DNA of 32,686 nt from an uncultured Clostridia bacterium (lineage in GTDB: Bacteria; Bacillota; Clostridia; Lachnospirales; CALKRZ01), in contig CALKRZ010000188.1 in the NCBI GenBank assembly GCA_937989765.1, forward strand, positions 1 to 32,686, given 5' to 3'. How positions within the stretch are numbered: the first letter of the stretch is position 1; each line of letters starts with the position of its first letter. Below are positions 8,377 to 15,826 of this stretch, piece after piece. The notes under the pieces are model-generated. The model worked only from the letters and a program-made list of their open reading frames with translations. It was not told where the DNA came from and ran no database searches. The position numbers and the translations under genes were made by a program.

Positions 8377-8410
8377 AAACACGCCTCCTTTAAAAAGGAG
8401 GCGTGTTTTT
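8375..8410. terminator. Bidirectional terminator between floT and sspH
   Basis: AAAAACACGCCTCCTTT pairs perfectly with AAAGGAGGCGTGTTTTT around a 2-nt centre. It gives a strong GC-rich stem with a U-run on either strand. Confidence 0.92.
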
Positions 8411-8429
8411 GGGGAAATCTGTTTCTATC

Positions 8430-8612
8430 CTAAATGAGCGCATCCAAATCTTTTAGAGGTACTTCCCTATGTTCAAAAGTCCCATCTAAGGATTTTATTT
8501 CAGCGGTATCTCCATTAGGGTTTAGACCTTTGATCCAAATAGGCTGTCCTTGGTACAGCACTTCTATCACACCTTTTGACACCAAAATGTCGTGAGCTTC
8601 TTCGTACTTCAA
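8430..8612 (-). CDS. sspH: H-type small acid-soluble spore protein
   Basis: A 60-residue protein. MKYEEAHDILVSKG, a central YQGQPIWIKGLNPNGDTAEI and a C-terminal EHREVPLKDLDAL follow the SspH pattern (short N-terminal helix, Q/G-x-P-hydrophobic strand, TARI/TAEI strand, VPLxxL end). Such proteins are made in the forespore and packed in the spore core. It uses a TTG start with GGAGG 7 nt upstream; no ATG is available at that spot. It is monocistronic, between the floT terminator and a long hairpin. It agrees with the germination receptor genes further on. Confidence 0.82.
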   Translation of the reverse strand: MKYEEAHDILVSKGVIEVLYQGQPIWIKGLNPNGDTAEIKSLDGTFEHREVPLKDLDALI

Positions 8613-8662
8613 AATAATTCCTCCGCATCTATTTTCAAAATACTTGCGTAGTTATTATTTTC

Positions 8663-8717
8663 GGATCTCAGAAAAAGTATGTGGTAAGGCAAATACTTTT
8701 TCTGAGATCCTTATTTT
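8663..8717. terminator. 18-bp perfect inverted repeat, probable terminator
   Basis: GGATCTCAGAAAAAGTAT (8663-8680) and its exact complement (8693-8710) enclose a 12-nt loop. It lies between the end of the ACT-domain gene and sspH, both on the minus strand, so it most likely ends the ligase-ACT operon. The U-rich part is inside the stem, as in other terminators here. Confidence 0.65.
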
Positions 8718-8753
8718 CCATTTATCTTAGGTCTATACGATGAATTTTGTTGA

Positions 8754-9176
8754 TTAGAATACGATATCATCAGCCTTCATCAGTTCCATCTTATGTTGTT
8801 GAAGCGCCTCCACTGCTTTTTCGGCCTCATCGGTGCGGATGACTACCGAGGCTCGCTCGTTCACTGCAAAGGCATACATATATTCAATACTGATCTCATG
8901 ATCGGATAAGATGCGCAGTGCTTTAGATAAAGCACCAGGGGTATGGGGAACGACTAGGCAAATGACATCCGTTAGGCTTACAGAAAAGCCTTTCTCTTTT
9001 AGGCACTCTACGGCAGATAGTGGATCTGAGACGATTACCCGTAAGATGCCATATTCTGATGTATCAGCGAGGCTAAAAGCAGACATATTGATATTGTGCG
9101 CTCCCAGGGTTTCTGATACTTCGGTCAATCTCCCTGCGGTGTTTTCTAGAAAAACAGAAAGTTGTTTTATAATCAT
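8754..9176 (-). CDS. Tandem ACT-domain protein
   Basis: 140 residues made of two ACT domains: about 1-68, beginning IIKQLSVFLENTAGRLTEVS, and about 69-140, with VPHTPGALSKALRILSDHEI. Each has the ligand-loop glycine region seen in amino-acid-sensing ACT domains. There is no catalytic domain. Its start (ATG after GGAGGAAGTCCT) lies 12 bp after the stop of the acyl-CoA ligase gene. This pairing recurs in anaerobes and suggests the protein regulates or senses aromatic or branched amino-acid-derived metabolism. The ligand is not determinable here. Confidence 0.88.
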   Translation of the reverse strand: MIIKQLSVFLENTAGRLTEVSETLGAHNINMSAFSLADTSEYGILRVIVSDPLSAVECLKEKGFSVSLTDVICLVVPHTPGALSKALRILSDHEISIEYMYAFAVNERASVVIRTDEAEKAVEALQQHKMELMKADDIVF

Positions 9177-9188
9177 AGGACTTCCTCC

Positions 9189-10490
9189 TTATACCATATT
9201 TCTTTTATCAATCACTCGTTTTGCTTTTCCTTCACTTCGGGCAATGGTTTTGTGTTCTACCAATTTAACCTTTACAGTGATCCCCAAGGTGCTTTCCATA
9301 CGATGACGGATCTTGGCAGTGAGTGCTTCTAGCTTACGGATCTCATCAGAGAAATACTCTCCTTCTACCTCTACCCACACCTCTAGGGTATCCAGATTAT
9401 TGATGCGATCAACGATCAACAAATAATGCGGTTTGGTTTCGCCCATATCGAGTAGAATACTTTCTATCTGAGAAGGGAAAATATTGACACCTCGAATGAT
9501 CAGCATATCATCAGAACGCCCCGTGCATTTGTCCATGCGAATCAGTGTACGACCACAGGGACAAGCATCATCATGGAGCGTCGTTAGATCACGCGTGCGG
9601 TAGCGAAGAATGGGTAGACCTTCTTTAGTAACAGTCGTAAATACCAGTTCTCCTTTACTTCCTATAGGGAGAGGCATAAGAGTAGTAACATCAATGATTT
9701 CAGGGATAAAATGATCTTCATTAATATGTAAGCCTCTTTGCTCCATACACTCGGAAGAAACCCCAGGGCCGATGATCTCGCTTAAGCCGTATATATCGAT
9801 CGCTTTGATCTGTAACCTATTTTCTATTTCTCTACGCATATTTTCCGTCCAAGGTTCGGCGCCAAAGATCCCTACTCGCAAGGATAGATCTTTAGGCGTG
9901 ATACCCGACTCTTCCATCGCTTCTGCTAAGTATAGCGCATAAGAGGGGGTACAAGCTAAGATGGTACTGCCAAAATCTCGCATAAGTTGGAGTTGTTTTT
10001 GCGTATTGCCCCCAGATATAGGAATGACAGCAGCCCCCAACTTCTCACTGCCGTAGTGCATACCCAGACCCCCAGTAAATAGTCCATAGCCATAGGCGAT
10101 CTGGATAAAGTCATGACGATCCACACCAGCACAGCGTAAAGTTCGTGCCACGACCTCAGACCAGATCCCGATATCTTTTCGAGTATAGCCTACTACCGTA
10201 GGCTGCCCTGTAGTACCGGAAGAGGCATGAATCCTTACGATTTCGCTGATAGGTACAGCAAAGAGACCATAAGGATAGTTATCTCTTAGATCTTGTTTGG
10301 TGGTAAAGGGCAATTTTTTTAGATCTTCTATACCTTTGATATCTGCAGGTTCTAGTCCAAGATCCTGCATTTTCCTACGATAAAAAGCCACATTATGGTA
10401 AATTCGTTCTACCATTTCTACAAGGCGCTCAGATTGTACCTGGGTCATCTCATCTCGGCCCATACATTCATACCGTTCATTCCAAATCAT
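9189..10490 (-). CDS. paaK: Phenylacetate-CoA ligase family enzyme
   Basis: A 433-residue adenylate-forming enzyme that would convert an aryl acetate to its CoA thioester with ATP. The AMP-binding loop [14 protein letters not shown] is at 90-103. Later come [21 protein letters not shown], the acceptor loop RYRTRDLT, a CPCGRT cysteine pair and the C-terminal [20 protein letters not shown] typical of PaaK. The ATG at 10490 is preferred over 10505 because GGGGGAG sits just before it. In fermenters such enzymes usually act with amino-acid-derived aryl acids. It forms an operon with the ACT protein. Substrate specificity is inferred from the family only. Confidence 0.92.
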   Translation of the reverse strand: MIWNERYECMGRDEMTQVQSERLVEMVERIYHNVAFYRRKMQDLGLEPADIKGIEDLKKLPFTTKQDLRDNYPYGLFAVPISEIVRIHASSGTTGQPTVVGYTRKDIGIWSEVVARTLRCAGVDRHDFIQIAYGYGLFTGGLGMHYGSEKLGAAVIPISGGNTQKQLQLMRDFGSTILACTPSYALYLAEAMEESGITPKDLSLRVGIFGAEPWTENMRREIENRLQIKAIDIYGLSEIIGPGVSSECMEQRGLHINEDHFIPEIIDVTTLMPLPIGSKGELVFTTVTKEGLPILRYRTRDLTTLHDDACPCGRTLIRMDKCTGRSDDMLIIRGVNIFPSQIESILLDMGETKPHYLLIVDRINNLDTLEVWVEVEGEYFSDEIRKLEALTAKIRHRMESTLGITVKVKLVEHKTIARSEGKAKRVIDKRNMV

Positions 10491-10630
10491 TGTACTCCCC
10501 CTCATATTATAGAAAAATAAAAAATTATTTGAGTATATTTAATAGTATTGTAGTATATTATATCAAAAAATAAAAGAAAAAACTGAAGCAATCATGCAAG
10601 AGATGCTATATATATTTCTTTTAGTAGGAA

Positions 10631-10671
10631 TATATGGTATAGTACAACTACTCTATACCATATACTTTTTT
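10631..10671 (+). terminator. Hairpin with U-run in the leader of the MscS gene
   Basis: TATATGGTATAG (10631-10642) pairs perfectly with CTATACCATATA (10653-10664), followed by CTTTTTTAG. It lies between divergent genes, about 45 bp before the MscS start, where no transcript should need ending. It is therefore either an attenuator in the MscS leader or an inserted hairpin. Confidence 0.55.
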
Positions 10672-10713
10672 AGATATTTGATATAGAAAGAGTTAAAAGA
10701 AAGGGGAATTTTG

Positions 10714-11583
10714 GTGACAGAAGCAATGAATACGGTACAACATATACTTACGGAATGGACAGCAAAATTTTCTACAGATAGTATAATAAAAAAGTTTCTC
10801 TTTTCGATTATTGCGTATATATTGATCCGAATAGCCTTTAAAGCAGTTCACTTTTTGATAGATAGACTTACGATTCCAACTGATCAAGCACTGAAAGTTA
10901 AAAAAAGTTTGCACTATATTAGAAGATTGGTATTTATTCTCTGCTTACTCCCCATATGGCTAGCGAACATGCGAAATATACTTACATTTATGGGTTTGTT
11001 CTCAGCAGGGCTTGCTTTTGCGTTCAAAGATGTGATTTCTAGTATACTAGGCTGGGTAATCATCGTGATGAACAAGCCTTTTCAGACAGGAGATCGGATA
11101 CAGATCGGTAATGTAGCAGGCGATATTATGGAGATCAACACTTTTTATACGACAATTTTGGAAGTCAATCAAAGCACAACCCAGAGTACGGGGAATTTTA
11201 TCAGCATTCCCAACATAAAGCTTTTGATGGAACCTGTATTTAATGAAACCAAGATTTTCCCATATGCGTGGGGAGAATTGTACATTTATCTTACCTTAGA
11301 CAGCAACTGGGAATTAGCCAAGGATATCTTACAAAAGATCGCGGGCAAATATTTAGGGGCTATTGTAGAGGAGGCCAAAGAATCTATTACAGATGCATGG
11401 AAGAAATATCCTATATTTTATACAAAGCTCAATCCTATGATCTATACCTCTATAGAACAGGGACGGATCGTATTGACACTTCGTTTTATGGCTGGAGCCC
11501 GAAATGCTCGAAATATGCAGCATCAGGTATATGAAGAGGTGCTGAAACAGTTTAGCGTATATGAAGATATAAAACTAAAATGA
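10714..11583 (+). CDS. MscS-family mechanosensitive channel
   Basis: About 289 residues. Three predicted membrane segments are followed by the pore-lining and beta-domain signature FSAGLAFAFKDVISSILGW, then NKPFQTGDRIQIGNVAGDI, characteristic of small-conductance mechanosensitive channels. The cytosolic vestibule domain completes the C-terminus. The role is to open under membrane tension and release solutes on osmotic downshock. GTG at 10714 is preferred because GGGG lies 7 nt upstream; TTG at 10711 is the alternative. It is a single gene, divergent from the acyl-CoA ligase operon, with a terminator-like hairpin in its leader. Confidence 0.92.
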   Translation: MTEAMNTVQHILTEWTAKFSTDSIIKKFLFSIIAYILIRIAFKAVHFLIDRLTIPTDQALKVKKSLHYIRRLVFILCLLPIWLANMRNILTFMGLFSAGLAFAFKDVISSILGWVIIVMNKPFQTGDRIQIGNVAGDIMEINTFYTTILEVNQSTTQSTGNFISIPNIKLLMEPVFNETKIFPYAWGELYIYLTLDSNWELAKDILQKIAGKYLGAIVEEAKESITDAWKKYPIFYTKLNPMIYTSIEQGRIVLTLRFMAGARNARNMQHQVYEEVLKQFSVYEDIKLK

Positions 11584-11608
11584 AGTATACATAAGAATAG
11601 GAGCGATG

Positions 11609-11626
11609 GCAATACAAATGTATTGC
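11609..11626 (+). promoter_or_regulatory. Palindrome overlapping the -35 of the second chemoreceptor
   Basis: GCAATACA-AA-TGTATTGC is an exact 8+2+8 inverted repeat. Its right end overlaps the TTGCAG -35 hexamer at 11623-11628. It is an operator candidate; no regulator is assigned. Confidence 0.45.
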
Positions 11627-11658
11627 AGATAGAATAGTAATATGATAAAATATTATCA
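11623..11658 (+). promoter_or_regulatory. Promoter with overlapping TGATAA-type operator
   Basis: TTGCAG (11623-11628), 17-bp spacer, TAAAAT (11646-11651). The -10 is covered by TGATAA-AATA-TTATCA (11643-11658). This uses the same half-sites as the palindrome at 905-932 before the first chemoreceptor. This suggests common regulation of the two receptors, possibly by a Fur-family protein (inference). Confidence 0.5.
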
Positions 11659-11684
11659 AGGCATATTATCATATGCCAATAGAG

Positions 11685-11718
11685 CAAAGGTGTTCTAATA
11701 GGATACCTTTGTTTTTTT
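11685..11718 (+). terminator. Terminator between MscS and chemoreceptor 2, possibly an attenuator
   Basis: CAAAGGT (11685-11691) pairs with ACCTTTG (11705-11711), followed by a run of seven T. A perfect GGCATAT-TATC-ATATGCC hairpin lies just before it (11660-11677). Because the candidate promoter lies upstream of both hairpins, they may form a regulated leader rather than simply ending the MscS transcript. Confidence 0.7.
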
Positions 11719-11777
11719 GTGGCTTGGATAGAGTATTGGTTTATATTTTCTATATACAGAAGGGAGAATTGAAGGAC

Positions 11778-13487
11778 ATGAAAGAAAAAAAAGGCGGAGT
11801 AATAAAAAATCATACAATACGACAAAAGATGATTGGATTTTTTGTTTCTATTCTCACAGCTATGCTGCTTTTAAATGGAATATTTATATTTGCTGGATGG
11901 AAGGCTGTCAGACAATATGAAACGATGACAGATAATATGCTCCTAGAAACAGAAATTCAAAAAAGCATGAAAGAAGTGGTAAAAAGTTTTCAGCAAATCA
12001 TTCAAAATCCTTCTGAAGAACAACAAAAAAAATATGAGGATTATTGGGAACAAATCCAAGGTTTACAGCAAAGCTTAGATCTAACAATCATTGATGATCT
12101 CAGTCGTGAGCAGTATGAGGCATTGAAAAATATCGTGCAAAGTATTAAAGATGAATGTGATGAGGGAATTGCTCTTTTGAGTGGAAGTCCAGAAGATCAG
12201 AAAGAAGCGACCAATCGGTATCAGAAAGCCCTAAAGCAGATTAGTTTTTTGGACAGTGCTACAGGGGAACTCATTCTTAGAGAACTGGAGTATACAAGAG
12301 AGTTAAAAAGAAACATACAGAATTTGTATAAAATAACGATGATTGGCGGCATGCTTATTCTTATTGGGATTTGTATAGGGACCATAGGGTATATGCTTCT
12401 ATTTACAGGAAAAATCCGTAGCAATTTAAAGCATCTTACAGAAGTTGCTGATTTTATTGCCCGAGGAGATTTAACAGTTCGTATTACACAGATAGATATG
12501 GGGGATGAGATCGGAAGATTAGCCGCCACCTTTTATCATATGGAGCAATTTTTAATTGATATAGCCAAGAAGATTCAAGGAGCCAACAAAGAGGTAGCCC
12601 AAGCATCCACCCAATTATCTGCCAATGCAGAACAAAGCCGCTGCGCCAATGATAGCATTGTGCAAGGAATTATTCATGTTCATGAAATCGCAGCAGAACA
12701 AGCCATCATGGTAGAGGATGCAGCAACTCGTATAAATACAGCAGATAGACAGATGAAAGAAATGCTGCAGGAAGTACAGCGGATGGAGAAAAAAGTACGG
12801 AACGCTCAAAGTACTACTGCAGAAGGAGCTTCTATAGTAGAGGATATGATCAACCAATCAGAAAAAACAACCCACATTATGCAGCGCTTCCAACAGGAAA
12901 TGGCTAGGTTAAATGAGAGGTCAACAGAAATTGGTAAAATCGTAAATTTGATTACGAATATAGCAGAACAAACCAATTTATTAGCCTTAAATGCAGCCAT
13001 TGAAGCCGCAAGAGCAGGAGATGCAGGAAGGGGTTTTGCTGTAGTTGCGGATGAAGTGCGAAAGTTGGCAGAACAATCATCAGGAGCAGCGAAAGAAATA
13101 ACCAGTATGATTCATAATATTCAACAGGATACTTCAAGTATGAATCAAGATATGGGAAAAAGCATGAGTACACTGCAAGAAAGCCGACAGATGACTATAA
13201 AAGTAGGCAACTCCTTTACCAATATTGATGGAACCAATAAAGAAGTGGTGAGTAGAGTCCAAGAGATATGTCAATATGTAGAAGAAACTTTTACACAAGT
13301 GCAACAAGTGAATATATATATGGAAAAACTAAAGACAATGGCTGGGGCTTTGGCACAGCAAAGCGAACAGAGTTCTGCTTCAGCAGAGGAACAAACAGCA
13401 GGGATACAAGAAGTAAGCAGTGCAGCAGAAATATTAAAACAAATGGCAACCCAAATGCAGAATATCGTATCAAACTTTACGGTATAG
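11778..13487 (+). CDS. Methyl-accepting chemotaxis protein
   Basis: 569 residues from the ATG at 11778 (upstream GAAGGA; the longer open frame from 11673 crosses the terminator and is not used). TM1 is about 19-41. A helical extracytoplasmic domain follows (42-185, glutamine/glutamate-rich, likely four-helix bundle). TM2 is about 186-209, HAMP 210-263, and the signalling domain ends with the typical hairpin [20 protein letters not shown] near 397-416. The ligand is unknown. The sensor domain shows little resemblance to that of the receptor at 975, so the two probably sense different things. It ends at the strong terminator 13505-13546. Confidence 0.95.
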   Translation: MKEKKGGVIKNHTIRQKMIGFFVSILTAMLLLNGIFIFAGWKAVRQYETMTDNMLLETEIQKSMKEVVKSFQQIIQNPSEEQQKKYEDYWEQIQGLQQSLDLTIIDDLSREQYEALKNIVQSIKDECDEGIALLSGSPEDQKEATNRYQKALKQISFLDSATGELILRELEYTRELKRNIQNLYKITMIGGMLILIGICIGTIGYMLLFTGKIRSNLKHLTEVADFIARGDLTVRITQIDMGDEIGRLAATFYHMEQFLIDIAKKIQGANKEVAQASTQLSANAEQSRCANDSIVQGIIHVHEIAAEQAIMVEDAATRINTADRQMKEMLQEVQRMEKKVRNAQSTTAEGASIVEDMINQSEKTTHIMQRFQQEMARLNERSTEIGKIVNLITNIAEQTNLLALNAAIEAARAGDAGRGFAVVADEVRKLAEQSSGAAKEITSMIHNIQQDTSSMNQDMGKSMSTLQESRQMTIKVGNSFTNIDGTNKEVVSRVQEICQYVEETFTQVQQVNIYMEKLKTMAGALAQQSEQSSASAEEQTAGIQEVSSAAEILKQMATQMQNIVSNFTV

Positions 13488-13504
13488 AAGTAAAAAAGTG
13501 GATA

Positions 13505-13546
13505 TAAAAAAGTGTGCTGAAAGCTAAATCTCAGCACACTTTTTTT
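13505..13546. terminator. Bidirectional terminator, chemoreceptor 2 / dihydrofolate reductase
   Basis: AAAAAAGTGTGCTGA and TCAGCACACTTTTTT pair perfectly around a 10-nt loop. The loop and right arm overlap the last codons and stop of the converging folA gene. Confidence 0.9.
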
Positions 13547-14030
13547 GGAGTGTAATAAAGGTATGTGCATATACATTGTTTTCATCCACCATGCCATCCT
13601 TCTGAGCAAGTACTGTCCACTGATCAGGCGCATAGACAGGAAAAAATGTATCCCCTACAAAATCCTCATGGATCAAGGTAAGATACATCTTTTGGGCATA
13701 AGGCAGGAGCCACGAGAAGATCTCCCCACCACCGATGACAAAAAACTCTTCAAGAGATGCTATATAAGGCACGAGATCCTCAAAAGCCTGTACAATTTGT
13801 ACTCGATCATGGTACACCATATACTCAGCATTCCGAGTCAGCACCACATGTTTACGTCCTGTAAGTACACCAGGTAGTGCTTCAAAAGTTCTCCGTCCCA
13901 TGAGCATCGTCCTGCTCCCACCCGAAGTAATCTCCTTAAACCACTTCAGATCATTAGGAAGATGCCACGGCATACCCTGATTCCTTCCTATCACACGATT
14001 CTGCCCCATAGCCACTACAAAACTCAGCAT
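13524..14030 (-). CDS. folA: Dihydrofolate reductase
   Basis: A 168-residue enzyme that reduces dihydrofolate to tetrahydrofolate with NADPH. Visible are the Met20-loop region NQGMPWHLPNDLKWFK with the catalytic acid D27, the cofactor segment MLMGRRTFEALPG (42-54), VVLTRN, and the second cofactor loop FVIGGGEIF. Length is standard. The start is ATG preceded by GGAGG. No thymidylate synthase gene is next to it; the next gene upstream on the same strand is an aminopeptidase, separated by a repeat region. The stop codon lies inside the terminator hairpin shared with chemoreceptor 2. Confidence 0.95.
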   Translation of the reverse strand: MLSFVVAMGQNRVIGRNQGMPWHLPNDLKWFKEITSGGSRTMLMGRRTFEALPGVLTGRKHVVLTRNAEYMVYHDRVQIVQAFEDLVPYIASLEEFFVIGGGEIFSWLLPYAQKMYLTLIHEDFVGDTFFPVYAPDQWTVLAQKDGMVDENNVYAHTFITLQKKCAEI

Positions 14031-14092
14031 ATATACCTCCGCGGTTTAATTCGTGATCATACAAACTAGGGTCAGTATTAGGAGCAACATGA

Positions 14093-14277
14093 CCTTAGCC
14101 AAAGAATATTGTACTGAAGGAGATTGCAGATGATCTTTAAAATTTCTCAATATGAAATACTATACCCTAGCCAAGCAATATTGTACTGAAGGAGATTGTA
14201 GAGGATCTTTATAATTTCTCAATATGAAATATTATACCCTAGGCGAAACAATATTGTACTAAGGGAGATTGTAAGAG
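14093..14277. repeat. 72-bp tandem direct repeat, about 2.5 copies
   Basis: Unit 1 is 14093-14164, unit 2 is 14165-14236, and a partial unit 3 runs from 14237 to about 14277. Units 1 and 2 differ at only a handful of positions. Each contains AATATTGTACTGAAGGAGAT and, near its end, the small hairpin ATTTC-tcaatat-GAAAT followed by TATAC/T-type sequence. The period is exactly 72 in both full copies. Confidence 0.88.
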
Positions 14278-14457
14278 CGCGTTTGCACATAGTCAAATAC
14301 GCCACAAGCCCCACCGCACATACCATACGCTCCGTGGTAGCAAGAATAGTAATATACCGATGCACTAAAAAGGATACACTACTTGTGCGTACACACAAAT
14401 CCAATGCTTCAACAGCCCAAGCGCCTTTACAATCCCCGTGTACAATTTGTTTCGCCG
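14240..14457. repeat. Inverted-repeat-bounded element (MITE-like)
   Basis: The left end GGCGAAACAATATTGTAC, followed by GATTGTAA-AGCGC, reappears inverted at the right end. There the minus strand reads GGCGAAACAAATTGTAC, then GGGGATTGTAAAGGCGC (about 14420-14456). The ends share the AATATTGTAC...GATTGTA core of the neighbouring tandem repeat. The interior encodes nothing recognisable. Confidence 0.6.
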
Positions 14458-14469
14458 GATATTTTGATC

Positions 14470-15597
14470 CTACAGATTATATTTTCGCAAAATCCCTTCT
14501 ATAAATTGTCCATTTTCATAGAACAGCTCTCCATCGGCATATATCCTGCCGCCCTTTCTCATATCACAGATCATATCCCAGTGGATGGATGATTCATTTA
14601 CCCCACCCGCCTCTGGCATGGCTGATCCGATCGCCATATGGATGGTTCCACCAATCTTTTCATCAAACAAGATATTCTTGGTAAACTGAGTGATCCCATA
14701 ATTCGTACCGATCGCTACTTCTCCAAAATACCTACTTCCAGCATCCGTATCTAGATACGCATGAAGCAAATCTTCCCCCTTGGCAGCGGTAGCTTTTACT
14801 ACTTTTCCCGCTTCTACCTCTAGATATACCCCTTCTACTTCTCTACCCCCATAGATCGCAGGGAAAGAAAAGGTGATATGTCCATGAATATCTGTCTCCA
14901 CAGGAGAGGTAAAAACTTCTCCATCAGGAAAATTCACCTTGCCACAGCAATTAATCCATTTGCGTCCATCGATCTTGACTTTGATATCTGTACCTTCTGA
15001 TACAATGTGCAGCTCTTTTTTTGTATCTAGATAAATAATCCATCGTTCCTGAGCTGCCTCGATTTTTTTCCATTCTCCTACAGGGTCTTCGTGGTCTAAA
15101 AGCCCCGCACCATATACAAAGTCCTCATACTCTGAAAGACTCATGCCTGCTTCTTGGGCATCGGCATGGGTCGGGTACTGCGTACCACACCAGCGGAGAT
15201 CCCCAGAAGCAGTTCTGTCTACGTAGATCTTATGATTTTCCTTGTTGGCAATACTTCTACGCTGGAGCTTTTGGGGATCAATACTAGTCAGTGCTTTAAG
15301 ATTTCTAGAACCCCAAGCTGTCAGCCATACATCCCCCTTGCGCACACATTCACCCCAAAAATCATCGGGACGAGCAACCTGATCCTCACTACCGTATCGA
15401 TATAGAGCTTCTCCGATCTCAGGGACAGCGACTACATACTGTACAAATGCGCCTTTTTGGATCGCTTCTTTGGCGACCTCGATCATATAAGGAACCGCTA
15501 CTTCTTCTGCACGGATATATACTTTATCCCCTGCTTTTACCTCCGTAGAATATTCTACTAATAATTTTGCCAACTTCTGCAGTCGTATATCTGCCAT
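14470..15597 (-). CDS. M29-family metallo-aminopeptidase
   Basis: 375 residues of the thermophilic aminopeptidase (AmpS/PepS, M29) family, which removes N-terminal residues using a two-metal centre. By the family pattern the ligands are E227, E293, H320, H339 and D341 (segments DGEVFTSPVE, GEVAIGTN, GTIHMAIG, SSIHWDMICD). The E-E spacing of 66 is the same as in the characterised enzyme. The conserved tyrosine seven residues after the first histidine is replaced by M327 (GSAMPE). It is about 35 residues shorter than typical. The start is ATG after AAAGGATGA, with a good promoter at 15664-15692. Cytosolic. Confidence 0.9.
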   Translation of the reverse strand: MADIRLQKLAKLLVEYSTEVKAGDKVYIRAEEVAVPYMIEVAKEAIQKGAFVQYVVAVPEIGEALYRYGSEDQVARPDDFWGECVRKGDVWLTAWGSRNLKALTSIDPQKLQRRSIANKENHKIYVDRTASGDLRWCGTQYPTHADAQEAGMSLSEYEDFVYGAGLLDHEDPVGEWKKIEAAQERWIIYLDTKKELHIVSEGTDIKVKIDGRKWINCCGKVNFPDGEVFTSPVETDIHGHITFSFPAIYGGREVEGVYLEVEAGKVVKATAAKGEDLLHAYLDTDAGSRYFGEVAIGTNYGITQFTKNILFDEKIGGTIHMAIGSAMPEAGGVNESSIHWDMICDMRKGGRIYADGELFYENGQFIEGILRKYNL

Positions 15598-15663
15598 TTT
15601 ATCTCATCCTTTCTCAGTATGCAGTTTATTTAAGACATATATCTAAGGTACTTAACCTATTTT

Positions 15664-15692
15664 ATCATAGCACTACTACATAGATCAGACAA
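15664..15692 (-). promoter_or_regulatory. Sigma-A-type promoter of the aminopeptidase gene
   Basis: Minus strand: TTGTCT (15692-15687), 17-bp spacer, TATGAT (15669-15664), about 65 bp before the start codon. Confidence 0.6.
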
Positions 15693-15750
15693 TGTTTTAT
15701 CAAGTAAGGTATCTGAAAAAATAATCGGGTGCAGATCTAGAGAAGGTGCG

Positions 15751-15777
15751 GTATGGAGAATACTTCCGTACATAATG
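15751..15777 (+). promoter_or_regulatory. Candidate sigma-G (forespore) promoter of the ger operon
   Basis: GTATG (15751-15755), 15 bp, CATAATG (15771-15777). This fits the B. subtilis sigma-G pattern GNATR-15-CATNNTA with one mismatch, 50 bp before gerA. Germinant receptor operons are normally forespore-expressed, which supports the call. The match is short, so it is tentative. Confidence 0.4.
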
Positions 15778-15826
15778 GAAACACTACCAATAGATATACA
15801 TAGATAAAAAGTGGATCGGTGGTCTC

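Larger units (their letters stand above)
14031..14469. other. Gene-free repeat region between folA and the aminopeptidase
   Basis: The stretch contains 2.5 copies of a 72-bp tandem repeat (14093-14277) merging into an inverted-repeat-bounded segment (14240-14457). Short open frames on both strands here (around 14219-14504) have no ribosome sites and follow the repeat symmetry, so none is annotated as a gene. Confidence 0.65.

Noticed and set aside
8911-9306. 131-residue plus-strand frame
   Set aside because: Antisense to the ACT-domain and ligase genes, which have clear family motifs and ribosome sites.
10711-10713. TTG as start of the MscS gene
   Set aside because: Only 4 nt from the GGGG ribosome site; the GTG at 10714 has better spacing, though both remain possible.
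14093-14277. Possible CRISPR array
   Set aside because: The whole 72-bp unit repeats, with no constant-repeat/variable-spacer pattern, only 2.5 copies and no cas genes nearby.
14219-14504. Opposed short frames in the repeat region
   Set aside because: They mirror the inverted-repeat structure, lack ribosome sites and do not resemble any family.
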